From: Sporobolomyces roseus
Lineage: Eukaryota > Basidiomycota > Microbotryomycetes > Sporidiobolales > Sporidiobolaceae
Length of the DNA stretch: 64,000 nt
Assembly: GCA_016617785.1 (NCBI GenBank)
Contig: JADILM010000004.1
Location: 1,736,001 to 1,800,000 of the forward strand
Direction of reading: 5' to 3'
Position numbers and translations under genes: made by a program. This document shows positions 47,458 to 59,508 of the stretch, in pieces. Under the pieces are notes generated by a model that was not told where the DNA came from, made no database searches, and was given only the letters and a program-made list of their open reading frames with translations. The stretch's first letter is position 1; the number at the start of each line of letters is the position of its first letter.

Positions 47458-50139
47458 ATGCACTCTTATTTCCCTGCACCCCTCAAACTCGATCAATACC
47501 CACTCCCTTCCGATTCTTGCTCCCCTTCTCCAACAAAGAAACGACGCGTTAACTCTGCCACCAATCAATCTTCCGATCTCCTCACCTCTCGATTAAACTC
47601 GACTCTAAGACTAAGAGATGCATGGAGTGACATCTGGCGCAGACACACTCTCGATCAATCCCCCTCCCTCAATACAACTCAATCATCATCACAGCAGAGG
47701 AAACATCGACCTGCGGGGAGAACGAGAGCACTCAGAGTAGAAGAAGACGATATTATAGATTTGAAGGAATTGAGGATTACGAAAGATAGAGGAGTATTGA
47801 GGAATTCGAGGAAAGGGAGTTTCGCGATTGGGGGTTGGATACAAGAAAGTACAGAGGGGAGAGATACAGGGAATGGATTTCAAATCATTGATGATGAGGG
47901 AGAGGGAGAGGGAGAGGGAGAAGAGGGATGGGAGGATGAGGAAGAAGGAGAATTGAGTTGGGAGGAACCTGAATTGGATCAAGAAGATGATTCAGAAGAT
48001 GAGTTTGCAGAGATGGATTTACTACAGAGTCTGCCATCGCTCGAGTATAGGGAAGAGAAGAGGAAAACAGAAGAGAGGAAGAATGAACTGAATTCGTTCT
48101 TGGGGATGGAGAGGATCAGAGCTGGATCTACCAATCGAATCAACCAGGAGGAGGAGGAGGAGGATGAAGAGGATGAATTAGAGATGACACCGGATAAGAG
48201 TGGGAGCGGGAAGAAGGGAACGCCAACGACGACGAGCAGGATCAAACCGAATTTGACGCTCGAGAAACCCATGCTCCCTCCTCAGATGAGGGCAACGGTC
48301 ATACGCGAGTTCTTACAATCTTGTACTCCTCAACCACAACTCAAACCCCCCACTTCACGACAATCTCGACCTGATAAAGAGGAGGAGGGAGAGGAAGATT
48401 TCGAAATGACCCTTCTCTCTTCCGAACGAAACAATACTCCTATCCCTTCTACTTCCGCTATCAAACGTCTCTCCCTCGGTTCGACCTCCACCTCTCGATC
48501 TTACTCATCGCTTCCAAAGTCGTCCAAGTCTGCACCCTCCTCGAAATCCGCTACTTCAATCCTCCGAAATCGAATCGAAACTTTAGATCTATCAATCTCT
48601 CCTCCACCTCCTTCGTCCTCCTCGCCCACTCCCATATTTCGACCACTTTCGAGCGTCTCACGACGATCCGGATTCTCACGAGATTCAGCTCCTCCGCCTC
48701 CTCCTCCCGCTCGCTCTCGTTCAAACCATCTCAAACCCGTGCGTTTCACTTTTCTCCTCTCAACTCTCTTTTTCGCTTCACTGACTCTTCGATGATGAAA
48801 TCTGTAGATCTCTTCCACTTCCACTTCTTCACCACTACGACAATCGACAACCCTCTCCTCCAGATCTTCCTCCCCTCAACCTCTCGCCTCCACTTCTCAC
48901 CTCCCTCCATCCCCTCCAAACTCTAGATCCTCAATCACTTCTGCCCCCGCCGTTCAACCCACAAACAAGTTGAGTCGGTTCAAAGCGTTCCGAGAAGAAT
49001 TAGATCTCGACCTCTCGAAGGAGAAAGAGAAGGAGGAGGGGATCAGAAGAAGGACAGGAAAGATGTTGACTCCTACGCCTACACCACCACCGAGTATGGA
49101 CGATGTTGGAGCTAGGAATAGGAGAAAACATCAATTCGAGATTGTCGTTCCGCCATCGAGGAGGAGCTCATCGGTTTCGGTAGGGAAGGGACCGAGCAGG
49201 AGTGATTCTACAACCCCTTCTTCTGCGGAAAAACCGAAGGCGAGATCTCCTGAGGGAAGCTTGAAGGGTAAAGGGAAAGAACGAGAAACTTCTGAAGTTC
49301 AAGTTGTGAAGAAGAAGAGAAAAGGTAAATCGAGGATGGAACTCGATTCAGATCCCGATTATTCTCCTTCTCCCTCTCGCTCTCCCGAAGTTGAAACACT
49401 CGAAGAAGAAGCTCCTCCTCCTCCTCCACCTGCACGACTCGATCGAACTTCATTTGGATTATCAACCCCACCAATCTCTCGTTCCCGTCCTCCTCCCAGT
49501 TCCTCTTCTCCCACCACTCAACCCCAAACAACAACAACAACCTCGACGGTATTCAAGATCCCTTCTTATCCTTCATCTTCCTCACGAGCTCCACCTAGAC
49601 CCTCAACGACTCCTTCCCCTTCGAAATCTCTCAAGAATCATATTCGTTCGAAATCCTCGCCTCCACTTCCTCTCTTATCTACATCTGCCCCTCGAATTCA
49701 AGTGAGACCAATGGGATTCGCAAAAGACGATGAAGATTCCTCTTCTTCAGAAGATGAAGAAGAAGAAGAAGAAGAAGATTCGTTGGCTACTCCAGCTCCT
49801 CCACAATTCCCTTCTCCCCCTCGATCAAGACTACAACCTCCAACTAGTGTTGTTGATGGAACGATACCTAACAAGAGAGCTCTTGGGCAAAGACGAAGGA
49901 GGGAACGAGAGAGATTAGAGAAAGAGGCAACGACGAAACGGAGGGAGAGAAAGAAGGAGAGTGAGAAGGTTTGGATTGAACTTTCATCAGGATCTGAAGA
50001 AGAGGAGGATGAGGATGAGGAGGGAAAGAAGGAGGGAAAAAGTTTGAGTCCTGAATTGGGAGGAGAGATATTGGAGAAAGGGTGGGCGGGACAAGAGGAG
50101 GAGGAGAGTGAGAGTGAGGATGAGTTGATGTTGATGTGA
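47458..50139 (+). CDS. Large disordered protein, possible Scm3/HJURP-like N-terminus
   Basis: About 870 residues in two exons with one intron near 48740-48808. Most is low-complexity: acidic runs (EGEGEGEGEE, DEEEEEEEEDS), Ser/Pro tracts and basic runs such as RRRRRERERLEK, typical of a nuclear chromatin protein. One ordered block stands out at residues 45-130: SRLNSTLRLRDAWSDIWRRH, then EEDDIIDLKELRITKDRGVL and RNSRKGSFAIGGW. Its W-x-x-I and DDIIDL-x-x-x-x-I-x-x-DRGVLR pattern recalls the region of fungal Scm3 (the CENP-A chaperone) that reads DEIDL-TGEIV-D-GHLR. That link is my inference from memory only. Otherwise the gene is unknown. Confidence 0.55.
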
Positions 50140-50435
50140 ATAGTTCACTGTAGTCTCAGGGGGGAAAGCGTTATAATTTGGCATGGCGAAACAAGTTGGA
50201 AAGCTTTAACTAGGATTTGCTTCAGCTTTTTGCGACTTGCGGTCAGAGAGTGAACGTTAATAGCGACTGTATCACTCTCCCGTTGTGAGAATCCTCAGAT
50301 TGGATGACGAGATTCGAATAATGAATCGACAAAACGAATGCGAAAGCCAAAAAATTGCTCTTCTTCCCCGTCTTCTCACTTCCAGTCTCTCGATCGCTTC
50401 TCAATCGCCTTACCCACCATTCTCAGCTATACAAT

Positions 50436-51539
50436 ATGTCGCAACCTACTCTCCCCACTGAGCTCCTCCGCTCAATCTTTTCCTCCATCTCTTCTCCCTC
50501 GGATCTCGTCAACCTACTCTATAGTTCAAAGACGTTCTCTCCTATGATCAAGCCTCTCCTATACCGTTCAATCAACCTCACGAAGAAGTATCAACGCACC
50601 TCACTCGCTTTAATGAGGGGGGAGGATTCAAAGTTGGTTGAGAGGGTTTCGATCGAAGGGAACGATCTGGTTTGGAACAATGACGCTGGAAAGCTCGAGG
50701 ATCATTTTGAGGGAGATGGGGAGGGAAAGTGCGAGTTGGGAGCTAGGTGTGTCAAGGAACTTTTCGAGGAGAATTACTTCAAACTTGATTGTGAGCACTC
50801 TTCACTCCTCAACGTTTCAACGCGTACCTTTCGTCGACGAATTTGAAGCCTGCTCAGCTCTTCACTCCCTCCACGTCAAGGATGTTCACGAAGACCCCAA
50901 GATCGAACTTCAAAAGCTCGCTTTCTCACCTCAAATCGCTCAAAACCTTTCGATCCTCTCAATCTTGACTCATCGTGGATCGTCCCGTCTCTGGAAGAGC
51001 GTCCTCACGAAGATGAATCTGCCTTCCCTCCGTCGACTCACAATCTACGATATCACTTCATACGAACCAGAAAACTCTGCTCCTCTCGTACGGAATACGT
51101 CGAAACTGAATCGATCCTCCGTTCGACCGATTTGATTCCTCAACTTGAAATCCTCGTCGCTCCTTCTTACCCTTTCCTTCGATGTTACGACAACCTCGCT
51201 TATCTCGAAATCATCGCTGAAGACTCCCACATCGATAACAAGACGAAATACGCTGTCGTCCATATCGGAAACAACACTTTCTCAGAAGCTTGCGACAATG
51301 TGTTCGTGAATCTCGCTCAATTGACTTGTTACAGCGATGAACCGATCAAACTTGAGTACTTTGGAGTTGGTAATTGGGCGGATGGGATGTGTGAGATGTA
51401 TGATGAAGCGCTTGATGGAGCTAAAGAGAAAGGAGCAAAAGTTTACTTTGACTCGGACGAGGGTGAGGGCTTGATTCCGAACAGCTTTGTTAAGTATCTC
51501 GCTACGAAGGGGAAGGGGGGGAAGGAGAAACAGAGCTGA
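50436..51539 (+). CDS. F-box-like protein gene with a frame break
   Basis: The start MSQPTLPTELLRSIFSSISS followed by LVNLLYSSKTFSPMIKPLLY is a short F-box, the Skp1-binding motif of SCF ubiquitin ligases. One intron (near 50792-50859) leads in frame to LHSLHVKDVHED and NLPSLRRLTIYDITSYEPE. Then the frame closes at a TGA (51133). The natural continuation, EYVETESILRSTDLIPQLEI and on to 51539, lies in another frame with no intron signals between. So there is a one-base insertion or two-base loss near 51080-51100, or a sequence error. Substrate unknown. Confidence 0.6.
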
Positions 51540-52069
51540 AAGAAGTGAAGGAGATTTGGGAATAGTTAGGAAGAGAAGTAGTGCTTGAACGAAAACGAAG
51601 TTGATCGCACGAAACGAAGAATCGATGCTTTTCTCGCGTCACAATCGCTTGACCTTGCCTGGGATACAGAGTCGCCTCAACATTGACATTGTAGAGGCTG
51701 TAAGTGGGCTCAGGCTCGACAATCTGACAGCTTCGTCGCTTCGCAAGGAATCAATTTTCCGGGAAGGGAAAGAGACGGGGTGAGGGCGGTATCTCTTCTT
51801 CTTGGACGCTCAGCTCGAAGCACATCAGTAAGATAGAGTCTCTGAGCTCGTTCGTCACCTAAGCTAGCTTGTCGAAAGTATTGCGAAAACATTCGAGTCT
51901 TTTGAGCGAGACGTGGAAGATCTCAAACTGTACCATTCACCTCAAATTCAAGACCCGACACAAGTACAACAAGTCAAGCCCCGATATATCACACTCTTAC
52001 GACAGTGCTCGCCCTTCTGCGCTCTCCCCTCTTTCTGTCCACCTCATCACACTTTGACAAGAAAAACAG
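51540..52069. other. Intergenic, no gene seen
   Basis: About 530 bases before the acidic-protein gene. Short frames only. The last 60 bases are a CT-rich leader ending AAGAAAAACAG before the ATG. Confidence 0.4.
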
Positions 52070-54713
52070 ATGGAAGCCGAACCAGTTCCTCCGCCTCTCG
52101 CTAGCCTACCAGACTCAGCCATGACGATAGATTACGAAACAGATCCACTCAATGCCACTCTCGCAGCTTCAGGAGGAGGAGACGAAGAAATGGGAGATGA
52201 TGATTCGAGCGTACAACCTCCTCTCCCAACCTCGAATACAACTACAGAACCAGTAGTAGAGGAAGCAGAAATGGCAGATGATGAAGCTAGTACATGGGAG
52301 AAGGATCAAATGGTCGATGAAGGCAATTCGATTGATGCAATCCCCGCTCCTCCAACTGAGGTCGACCTCACAGACAACGAAACCCTACCTGAAGTTACGG
52401 GAGACCCTACAACTATCTCGACTTCGATGGAGGAGACTACTCTACCGGCACCTACCGAAATCGAAGAACCCGCTTCTTCTTCGACCTCTCTCCCTCTTCC
52501 TCTTCCCCTTCCCACTTCTTCTGAGCTTCCACCTCCTTCTACTACCGCCGAAGAATTCTCAGCTTTCACCACGAACGGCATCTCACATGAGGAACCGACT
52601 CAAGATCCAGCTGCTCCTCCCGCCGAAGTCCCATTGAGCGAAGGTGAACAAGCAGACGCAGAACAGAGCGATTACCCTGAAACTCTCAAGACGAATTCGA
52701 CAAACGAAGAGAAGAAAGATCTCTCGAACGTCAATCTCACCGACGATCTCGCTCCCTCACCTTTCCTTCGACCTCAAGTCGACAAAGCTTCTCTCATCGG
52801 TATCGAAGTTCCCTTTCCCGAACCTCAGGAGGGTGAACCCTCTTCCTCCCAACAAGCACCCACCATCCTCTGCACCTACGACAACACTACCTATTCCCTC
52901 TTCCGCTCTCAACCAAAGCTCACTCCAGCACACGAAGTTTCAAGCGAAGGAGGAGCAGATCCTCAACCAGAAGACGAAGACGAAATTCCCACCCTTCTCA
53001 CCGATGCCCACGATCAACAATTCTACTTCGGGACCCTCGTACAACTGTTTTCGAAACTACACGATCAGTTCCCGGAATTGCAGAGTAGAGAGGATGAATT
53101 GGTTTTGGATTTCGATGAGATCGGCGTAGCGCTCACAGAGGTACGCTCTCTCTCCCTTGCTCTGCCTCAATCTGATTTGATACTGACTCGAGTCGTTCTC
53201 GGATAGGACAACGTTTACTCTCGACAAGTTTCGTTACACGATTTCGATCGAATTCATCTTGGATGTGGACTACCTGGCCGACTACACGCGAGACTTTACC
53301 CTCAATCGAGGTTCTCGAGTGGATTCAACGCGCTCGCTCAACATGTCGCAAACTCAATGAATGGTATTTGTGAGTTCCTGATTTCTCGCTTGTCTTCCTG
53401 TTCGAGACTTGTTACTGACGCACGCTCTTGCAAATCACTAGCTGCCGGTACTGAAGCTGAAGGAGAAGGGGACGACAGCGAAGTCACCTACGATCAAGGA
53501 GAAGACGAAGAAGAAGGAACCATCAATGGCGACGAAGATTACCCCGAAGATTCGTTCGTCACAGTCGGCGAACCAGAAGATCAAGAAGCCGATGGACCCG
53601 ATTCGCAACTACCTCGCGAGGAGAATGAAGGTGAGGAAGAGGGAGAAGAGTTTGATTTGGAAAGTGCACTCGCTCAGTTGGATGGCGATGATGTTGCAGC
53701 GTATGCGGAGGGAGCTGCCGAGGATTATATTCTGTCGGAAGTGAAACAAGGAGAGGAGGGAGAAGGAACGAACGAGGGAGAACAAGAAGCGAATGCCGCG
53801 AACACGAATGAAGAGCGAAACGAGGAAGAGGAAGGTCAAGTTACTGTTAGTATTGCACTCGAAGGTGGATCAGTTGCGGAAGTGGAGACCATCGCGGGAG
53901 AAGAGAACGGAGGTGGAGAGACGAACGGAGAGGGATCGAAGGAAGAAGGTCAAGTTGAGGAGATTCAGCAAGTTCCCGAATCTGTCGAGTCAGAACAGAA
54001 CGGAGTCGCCTCGAAGGAACAAGATACGACTGCTGGAGATGCACGAACGGAGGATGTTGTCGACGCAGCTACGGATGCCGAGGACAACACTCAAGAATCG
54101 ACTTTCGAAACGGAGGCTCCGGTCGAAACTGCTCAGACTGAAGACCCAGCATCTGTCGAAGACTTGTCAGCGACTGTCCAAGTATCTGAGCCGGAAGCTT
54201 CTGCTCTTGGAGAATCAGCGATCGAACCGACTCGGGAGATCCAAGCTTCGGAGACTGTCGAAACTGGAAACGAAACTTCTACTGGTACGCTTGCCTTCCG
54301 CTTCTCCGATTGTCTTTTCAATCACCGACTGATTCTTATTTGTGTCGACAGCCATTGAAGAGTCTGCTACTCTCGACGAAGCGATTGACCCGAACGACGT
54401 CGTGATCGATTACGACGAAGCTTTCGATGGATCTTCTTCCGCCGTTCCTCCTACTTCGGATGCCCCGGTTGAAGCAGAGCAACCCGCAGCTACGCAAGCT
54501 TCAGAGGAGGTTGCTACCACCGCACCGCATAGCCCGAAGCGAAGACATGACTCGCTCGACGCTGGTTTAGACGAGGTGGCGGAGAATGAGATCGATGGCA
54601 GTGAGTCTCTACTGCATTTCTCTAGGGAGAAGCTGTAACTGACTTTCTGCTCACCTCCAGACGATGCCAAACGACCACGACTCGAAGATTCTTCCACGAT
54701 TCCTACCGCCTGA
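52070..54713 (+). CDS. Large acidic protein, conserved core of unknown function
   Basis: About 820 residues, very rich in Glu, Asp, Ser and Thr. An ordered core lies between two acidic halves: TILCTYDNTTYSLFRS, then DQQFYFGTLVQLFSKLHDQF, LVLDFDEIGVALTEDNVYSR and then VSLHDFDRIHLGCGL. I believe this core occurs in other fungi but cannot name it. The C-terminus has a short motif DPNDVVIDYDEAFDGS and ends in a basic PKRRHDSLDAG and DAKRPRLEDSS stretch that looks like a nuclear signal. Introns fall at 53140-53206, 53370-53441, 54282-54351 and 54602-54660. The final TGA at 54711 lies in the last exon. Confidence 0.75.
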
Positions 54714-55419
54714 TCTCGACGACCTCTTTCTCCGTGCCTCATCCGCTTCATTCGCAAACTTCGCAAGCAACCGCTCGTCCGTCTTCATACCCTCCATCTC
54801 GATACCCTCCTCTCCACCACGATATCTTCACTTCTCCCTCAGGATCCGTCTCCGTTCGTCTCTCATCACAACAAAAAAAAAAAAGGTTCAATTCCCTACT
54901 CCCGTTCTTCCTCTCTCCCTTCTCCCATCGTTCAAGTTATCCCGGATTCGTTCTTCGTCCCACTACAACTAACGCCCAACGCTTCTCTCCCTGGCCTCGG
55001 AAAGCAAAGAATTCCCGATCGAATCGCTCAAATGCGACGATCCCACTGGTAAACCCTGTCCTCCTTCTCTATACTGATCTTTTGCCTGTACCCTCAAGTC
55101 TCGACCAAAGGTATTCTCCCAACACTTCACCTCTTTCTCCTCATCGAGACGAAGCAAAAGCCTTTTTTCAAGCTGTCTATCCCCTTCTTTCCTCCCTCGG
55201 CCCCTCCTCTTCGTTACTCTTCTCCCTCTTCGTGTAGTGTTGTTCTTCTAGCGACTGATCAGAGGTAGACGTGTTGTAGAAAGAAGGCGTGGCGAGGGAA
55301 GCGCAGGATCAAACGAAATAAACCAACTTCTGTTCTCCAGTCTATCGCTGAGGAAGGGAACTCGAGAGGTACTCTACAGCGATACAGCGCATCTCAAAGT
55401 CGCTTCCGTCGATCAATCA
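54714..55419. other. Intergenic with a long pyrimidine-rich frame
   Basis: A 168-codon open frame (54734-55237) crosses this stretch, but it begins with GTG, is mostly Ser and Pro, and contains an A12 run. I take it as the 3' untranslated region of the acidic-protein gene. From 55420 the inverted duplication starts. Confidence 0.4.
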
Positions 55420-56105
55420 GGGGAACTACTTTGCGTTTCAAAAAGTTTCATCTTCGAGAAAAGGCAGGAGAGCGACCCACTTCTCTTCCCTCTTCACTTC
55501 TGGCTTTCATAAATCTACGCTTAGACAACACGAACCCGTATGCAGGAGATTGCCAGCATCGCTTATGAGGCTCGCACACTCGGATTCACTCTCGAGATTC
55601 TCCCTCTTCGCTTCGTTCGACCTTGACGTCCAGCAACCTTGCGACACCGGCACTATCCGCATGAGCTACTCTGCAAGATAGCGAGCCAGTCTACTCACTC
55701 ACTCTGACCCTCCCCACTCCTTCCACCTCGTCACTCAACTCTCCATCTAACATCGCCCTTTCCCACCCCTCACACGCCTCGCCAAGCTCTACGACCCATC
55801 CATAGCTCTACTCGACTTCTTCACTCCCTCTGTCAGCCTCCCCCAACCATCTTTTTTCACTTTCGTTTCATGCTCTTTTCCTCCCTTTCCACCTTCAGGA
55901 CTCTTCGAGAGCTTGCGATCCGGTTCTGTCCGAAATATGATGGCCTAGTAGATCAGAGAACAGCTGGAACTCGACATACATCTGGAATTCGACGTGAAGG
56001 ATGTGGACGGTGACACTCGGAGCGAATTCGGAGAACAAAAGAATCGAAGTCTCGAAGGGTTCATCAGTTTACTTTACTGCCTCCCGAACACACGCCGTCT
56101 ACGAG
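55420..56105 (+). repeat. Arm B of a long inverted duplication (upstream DNA of paralogue B)
   Basis: This is the counterpart of 28380-29046 on the other strand, lying in the same position relative to its gene. The 91-base core at 55621-55711 differs from arm A only at two T/C positions. It includes CTATC and GATAG, which could pair across a 19-base loop. Two short open frames survive in both arms, but conservation continues at the same level past their stops, so the match does not follow a coding frame. Confidence 0.85.
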
Positions 56106-57028
56106 ATGGATCAAACTGTCAGGGTCTCGTACACCCCGTATCCGATCAAGGAGGCAGAACGAATCCGACTGGAGCGTCTTGCAAAAGTTTCGCTACCTTC
56201 GAAATTTCGATCCGAAGTTACGGCCTCCGACGTAGACGCAATCCGCGCCGCCACGAAGCGATCCAGTTTGGAGGGCACAAGAGCAAAATATGCCACCTGG
56301 GTCTTCGGGTTTTTACTTGGAACTGGATGGATTCTCCCCGACAGGCCTCTACGAACGGGTGAATTGCTTCGCACCCTTCTCAGGCGGCAGATGACGCCTC
56401 TCAGGGTGACCGGATTTGCGGGATGGAACTATGCCACTTATCGAACTGGGCGAGTTCCGGAAACTCGCTATTTACGAACAGTTTAATGCGAAGCTAATTT
56501 CTCAAGTGTTCGTACCAGATTGTACGCTAAGGAGCGATACGAGAACATGATCTTCGTCAACGACATCTATCGAACGGGACGACATGAAACGATTGATCGA
56601 GCTTACGCGATGGCGATTGGGTCGACTATGCAAGAATATTTCGAACACTTCGGGCCTCTTCATGGAGTAGAAGGCGCGACGGTCCGTGTCCAGAACCAGA
56701 ACGATGCAGATCTTCAAAAGCTCCCTGGCGCGTCGGGAGCGACGGATAATACTGAATCTGCTGTGTCCCCGAGACTCGACAATGGAGAAGGAGGTGAGTA
56801 TCTCTCGCTCGTTGAAATACGCTTGTTTACTCAATATCTCCTGTATCAGGCTCACGTGATTCGGATTCAGCGCCTGTACTTCCGCCACCCGAGCATCTGG
56901 AGAAAATGCAAAGTCTCATGGCACACTGGGTCATGATCGTCCACCCGCAGACCAATCTTCCCGCTATTATCCGCAACATCGACGAGTCCCAGGAGGACGA
57001 CTCGAACGAGCGCATCCTGAAGCGGTAA
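56106..57028 (+). CDS. Small membrane protein, paralogue B (unknown function)
   Basis: About 265 residues over three exons, homologous throughout to paralogue A. Matching blocks are LERLAKVSLPSKFRSEVTAS against IEYLAKTSLPQQFQSRVDSS, STMQEYFEHFGPL against TTLQDYFETFG, and LMAHWVMIVHPQTNLPAIIR against LIMRWQSLIEPQARLPALVK. One hydrophobic segment (YATWVFGFLLGTGWIL) is clear; the second is weaker. The first intron (56450-56518) starts with GC rather than GT (GG|GCGAGT) and ends GTACCAG, at exactly the position of a GT intron in A. Unspliced, the frame would stop at 56486. The long charged C-terminal helix of A is missing. The ATG at 56106 matches the start of A; the frame is also open from 56001. 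Confidence 0.75.
56450..56518 (+). other. GC-AG intron in paralogue B
   Basis: GG|GCGAGTTCCGG begins it and GTGTTCGTACCAG ends it 69 bases later, with a GCTAAT branch site. Splicing joins TYRTG to LYAKERYENM in frame. The same site in paralogue A uses GTGAGC. So this looks like a GT to GC donor change at a retained intron. Confidence 0.75.
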
Positions 57029-57446
57029 CGAAGGGAGACAGCACGCAGGGGAAGAAGCGGGTTTGGTATAGGCAAGAGAGGGGGAATCCGCAACGCTGTT
57101 TGACTGGATCTGAGCGAGAGGACGACGAGAAGGGGAGACGTCTCTTGATAGACTTTCTATCGTCGAATCCTGTGCGAAGAGGAAGTAGTCAGATGTGGAC
57201 ATGAAAGAACAGACCTGAAAGCGATTCGATGTCGTTTCGAAGCGTAGACCTCGAAGTCTTCCAACTGAAGCGGTCGGACCCTTCTCTGTGACGGTTTCGC
57301 GTTCTTATCAATGCGGTTGCCGGTGCTTGGTCTAGTATAGCAATAGCTCTGATCGACCCAATCTCGTCCAATCTGATCCTCTGACTTTGTTCCATCAACT
57401 TCTCACGGTCTTCACCTCATATCTCGAACACAACAAAGTATTCGAT
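57029..57446. other. Intergenic between paralogue B and the Nudix gene
   Basis: About 420 bases with no motif-bearing frame. The stretch just before the Nudix start holds a CACAACAAAG leader. Confidence 0.4.
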
Positions 57447-59508
57447 GGCCTCATCATCTGCAACAGTCGCCAGACTGCATCGAGCGTTGGCTCAAGTTGC
57501 GACAACTCCGGCTCGACTAATAGCCTCTCCACCGGTCGCTCAAGGTGGTGGACCAGCTAGAAGGGCTAGTGTAGCCATCAGTGAGTCTACACGCTCTCTC
57601 TACGTCATCCCTAATGTTCTCTAGCTATGAGGAGAACCGGAGAGATCTAGGTGGAGATTGAGATCTCTCTTCTCTTGTAGATTAGCCGAGAGGTGGTGGT
57701 AGCGCGTAAAGGACTCCCACTGATATACTGATTCATTCCATAGTCATCCGACTCCGACCTGACCACTCCCCAACGAATTCCTCTGCTGCTTCATCTCCAC
57801 ATAATTCACCCCTCTCTCCCTCAACCTCATTCCCTAGCAGATCCCCACCGACCTCAGCACCACCCTCTCCCCGACCTCTACCGACCCAGCAGAATCCGAC
57901 AGGAGCTACGAATGAAGGAGGAGGACAGGAGGTTCAGGGAGTGTTGAATCAGTTGGAAGAGTTCTTTGCGCAACCGTGGGTCAATCAACCAGAGACGAAT
58001 ATTGAGGTACTGTACATCAAGAGGGCGAGCAGAGCTAGCGAGTGAGTTGGCACTTTTTCCTCGGTTTAGTCTAGCAGGCGTTTCTCAGTTTTGCGAAGAG
58101 AATTGTCGAAAGCTGATCATTCGCTATCTGATCGTACAGCAAATGGAGTGGACATGTCGCGTTCCCGGGGGGAAGATCAGAACCGGACGATGAATCAGCA
58201 GAGTTTACAGCAATGCGAGAAACTTGGGAGGGTACGTTTGAACGCATTCCTACTGATCTCTTCGTCAACGTCGAGACTGATCGTCGGTAACATTCTTCGT
58301 AGAGGTCGGACTTGATCTTGCCGAGCGAGATTGGATTTCGATCGGACAGCTGGATGACAGGGAAATCACTTCGTCGCTAGGGAAACGTCTCTTGATGATC
58401 TTGTCTCCTTTCGGTTCGTGCCTCGATCGCTCGATATCCTACTCTCACAGGAATTGATCAAGGACTCCGAGTGCTCCGACAGTCTTCCTTCACACTTCAC
58501 CTCACGCTCCAATGCCAGAACTCCAGGAAACCGAGGTTGCATCTGCCCACTGGATTCCTCTAGAACTCCTTCACTCTCCTACAGCTCGATATGGTACAGT
58601 CGATATCGATATCGCTAGTCGACTGGCACCGAAAAACCAAGTTGCGAGAACTGCTCTCAAGATGTTGGTTGGTCAAATGTCATTCAAGTACGTCGTTCTC
58701 ATAGCTTCATGTGTTCGAGTTCTCGCTCATGTCTCTTGAGATCCTTCGTACAGATGTATTCTCCTACCGAACGACCCCGTCTCGCTGCTCCCAGGTGTAC
58801 CACTAGGAGACAAATTGCCAGATCTACGACTTTGGGGATTGACACTCGGTTCGTCTGCCTTGTTACTTCCCTTCTACCGTGCTCTCTCTCACTGGTTCAC
58901 GATACGAACGCTTCACAGGAATGACTCTCGACTTGTTATCTCACATGACCCTCTCTCGCTCCGCTTCCGACTTGTCGACTTATCCTTACGCTGTTTCTGC
59001 GCTCGACCGACCGGTAGATGGATCGATCAAGGAAGACAAGAGTGAAGGGTTCAGTCCCTTCGCAAGTCCGAGTGAAGCCAGTATCTTTCCTAGATTCGTA
59101 AGTCTCTCAACCATACATTACGAACCATCCCTACTCGTTTCGCTTCCTCCGAGAATCCTGAACCTCGACTGACTTCCTTTCACTCGTTCTCTTGCGCAGT
59201 CTTACCCAGATATCAATCTCTTGATCTATCTTTTCGGCTGGCGATATCGACGACTTCTCCGATCCCACCCTTCTTCTCGACCACCTCAAACTCCTCGCAC
59301 TCCTTCCTCAATCCCGACATATCGAGTGAACTGGGCAGGGATGTCACTGAACGCTTATTACGCAGCGGTGAGAAGAGCGCTGGTCGTTGCGGTGTTGATG
59401 AGAGCGGTTGCTGCTCTTGGGACAGTAGCGGGTGTTGGATGGTATGTCAGGGAATGGTGGAGAGCGAAGAACATGAGACGAATCGGAATGGGCTTAGGGA
59501 AAGCTTGA
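57447..59508 (+). CDS. Nudix hydrolase, CoA-diphosphatase-like, with C-terminal membrane segment
   Basis: A protein of about 530 residues. After a Ser/Pro-rich N-terminal region, the Nudix domain reads WSGHVAFPGGRSEPDD, then ESAEFTAMRETWEEVGL. This is the Nudix box, with the metal-binding R-E-x-x-E-E-x-G core intact and one extra residue in the glycine loop, as in the CoA pyrophosphatase branch. Later blocks are LHTSPHAPMPELQETEVASA, HWIPLELL and CILLPNDP. The C-terminal end holds a hydrophobic segment (ALVVAVLMRAVAALGTVAGV) followed by basic residues, suggesting tail anchoring to an organelle. Substrate is not certain. About eight exons. Confidence 0.85.

Noticed and set aside
47890..47935. 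GAGGGAGAGG repeat
   Set aside because: It is a coding microsatellite within the Glu/Gly run of the disordered protein, not a separate element.
54734..55237. 168-codon frame after the acidic-protein gene
   Set aside because: It starts with GTG, is low-complexity and crosses an A12 run. Unlike the two GTG genes reported, it shows no domain.
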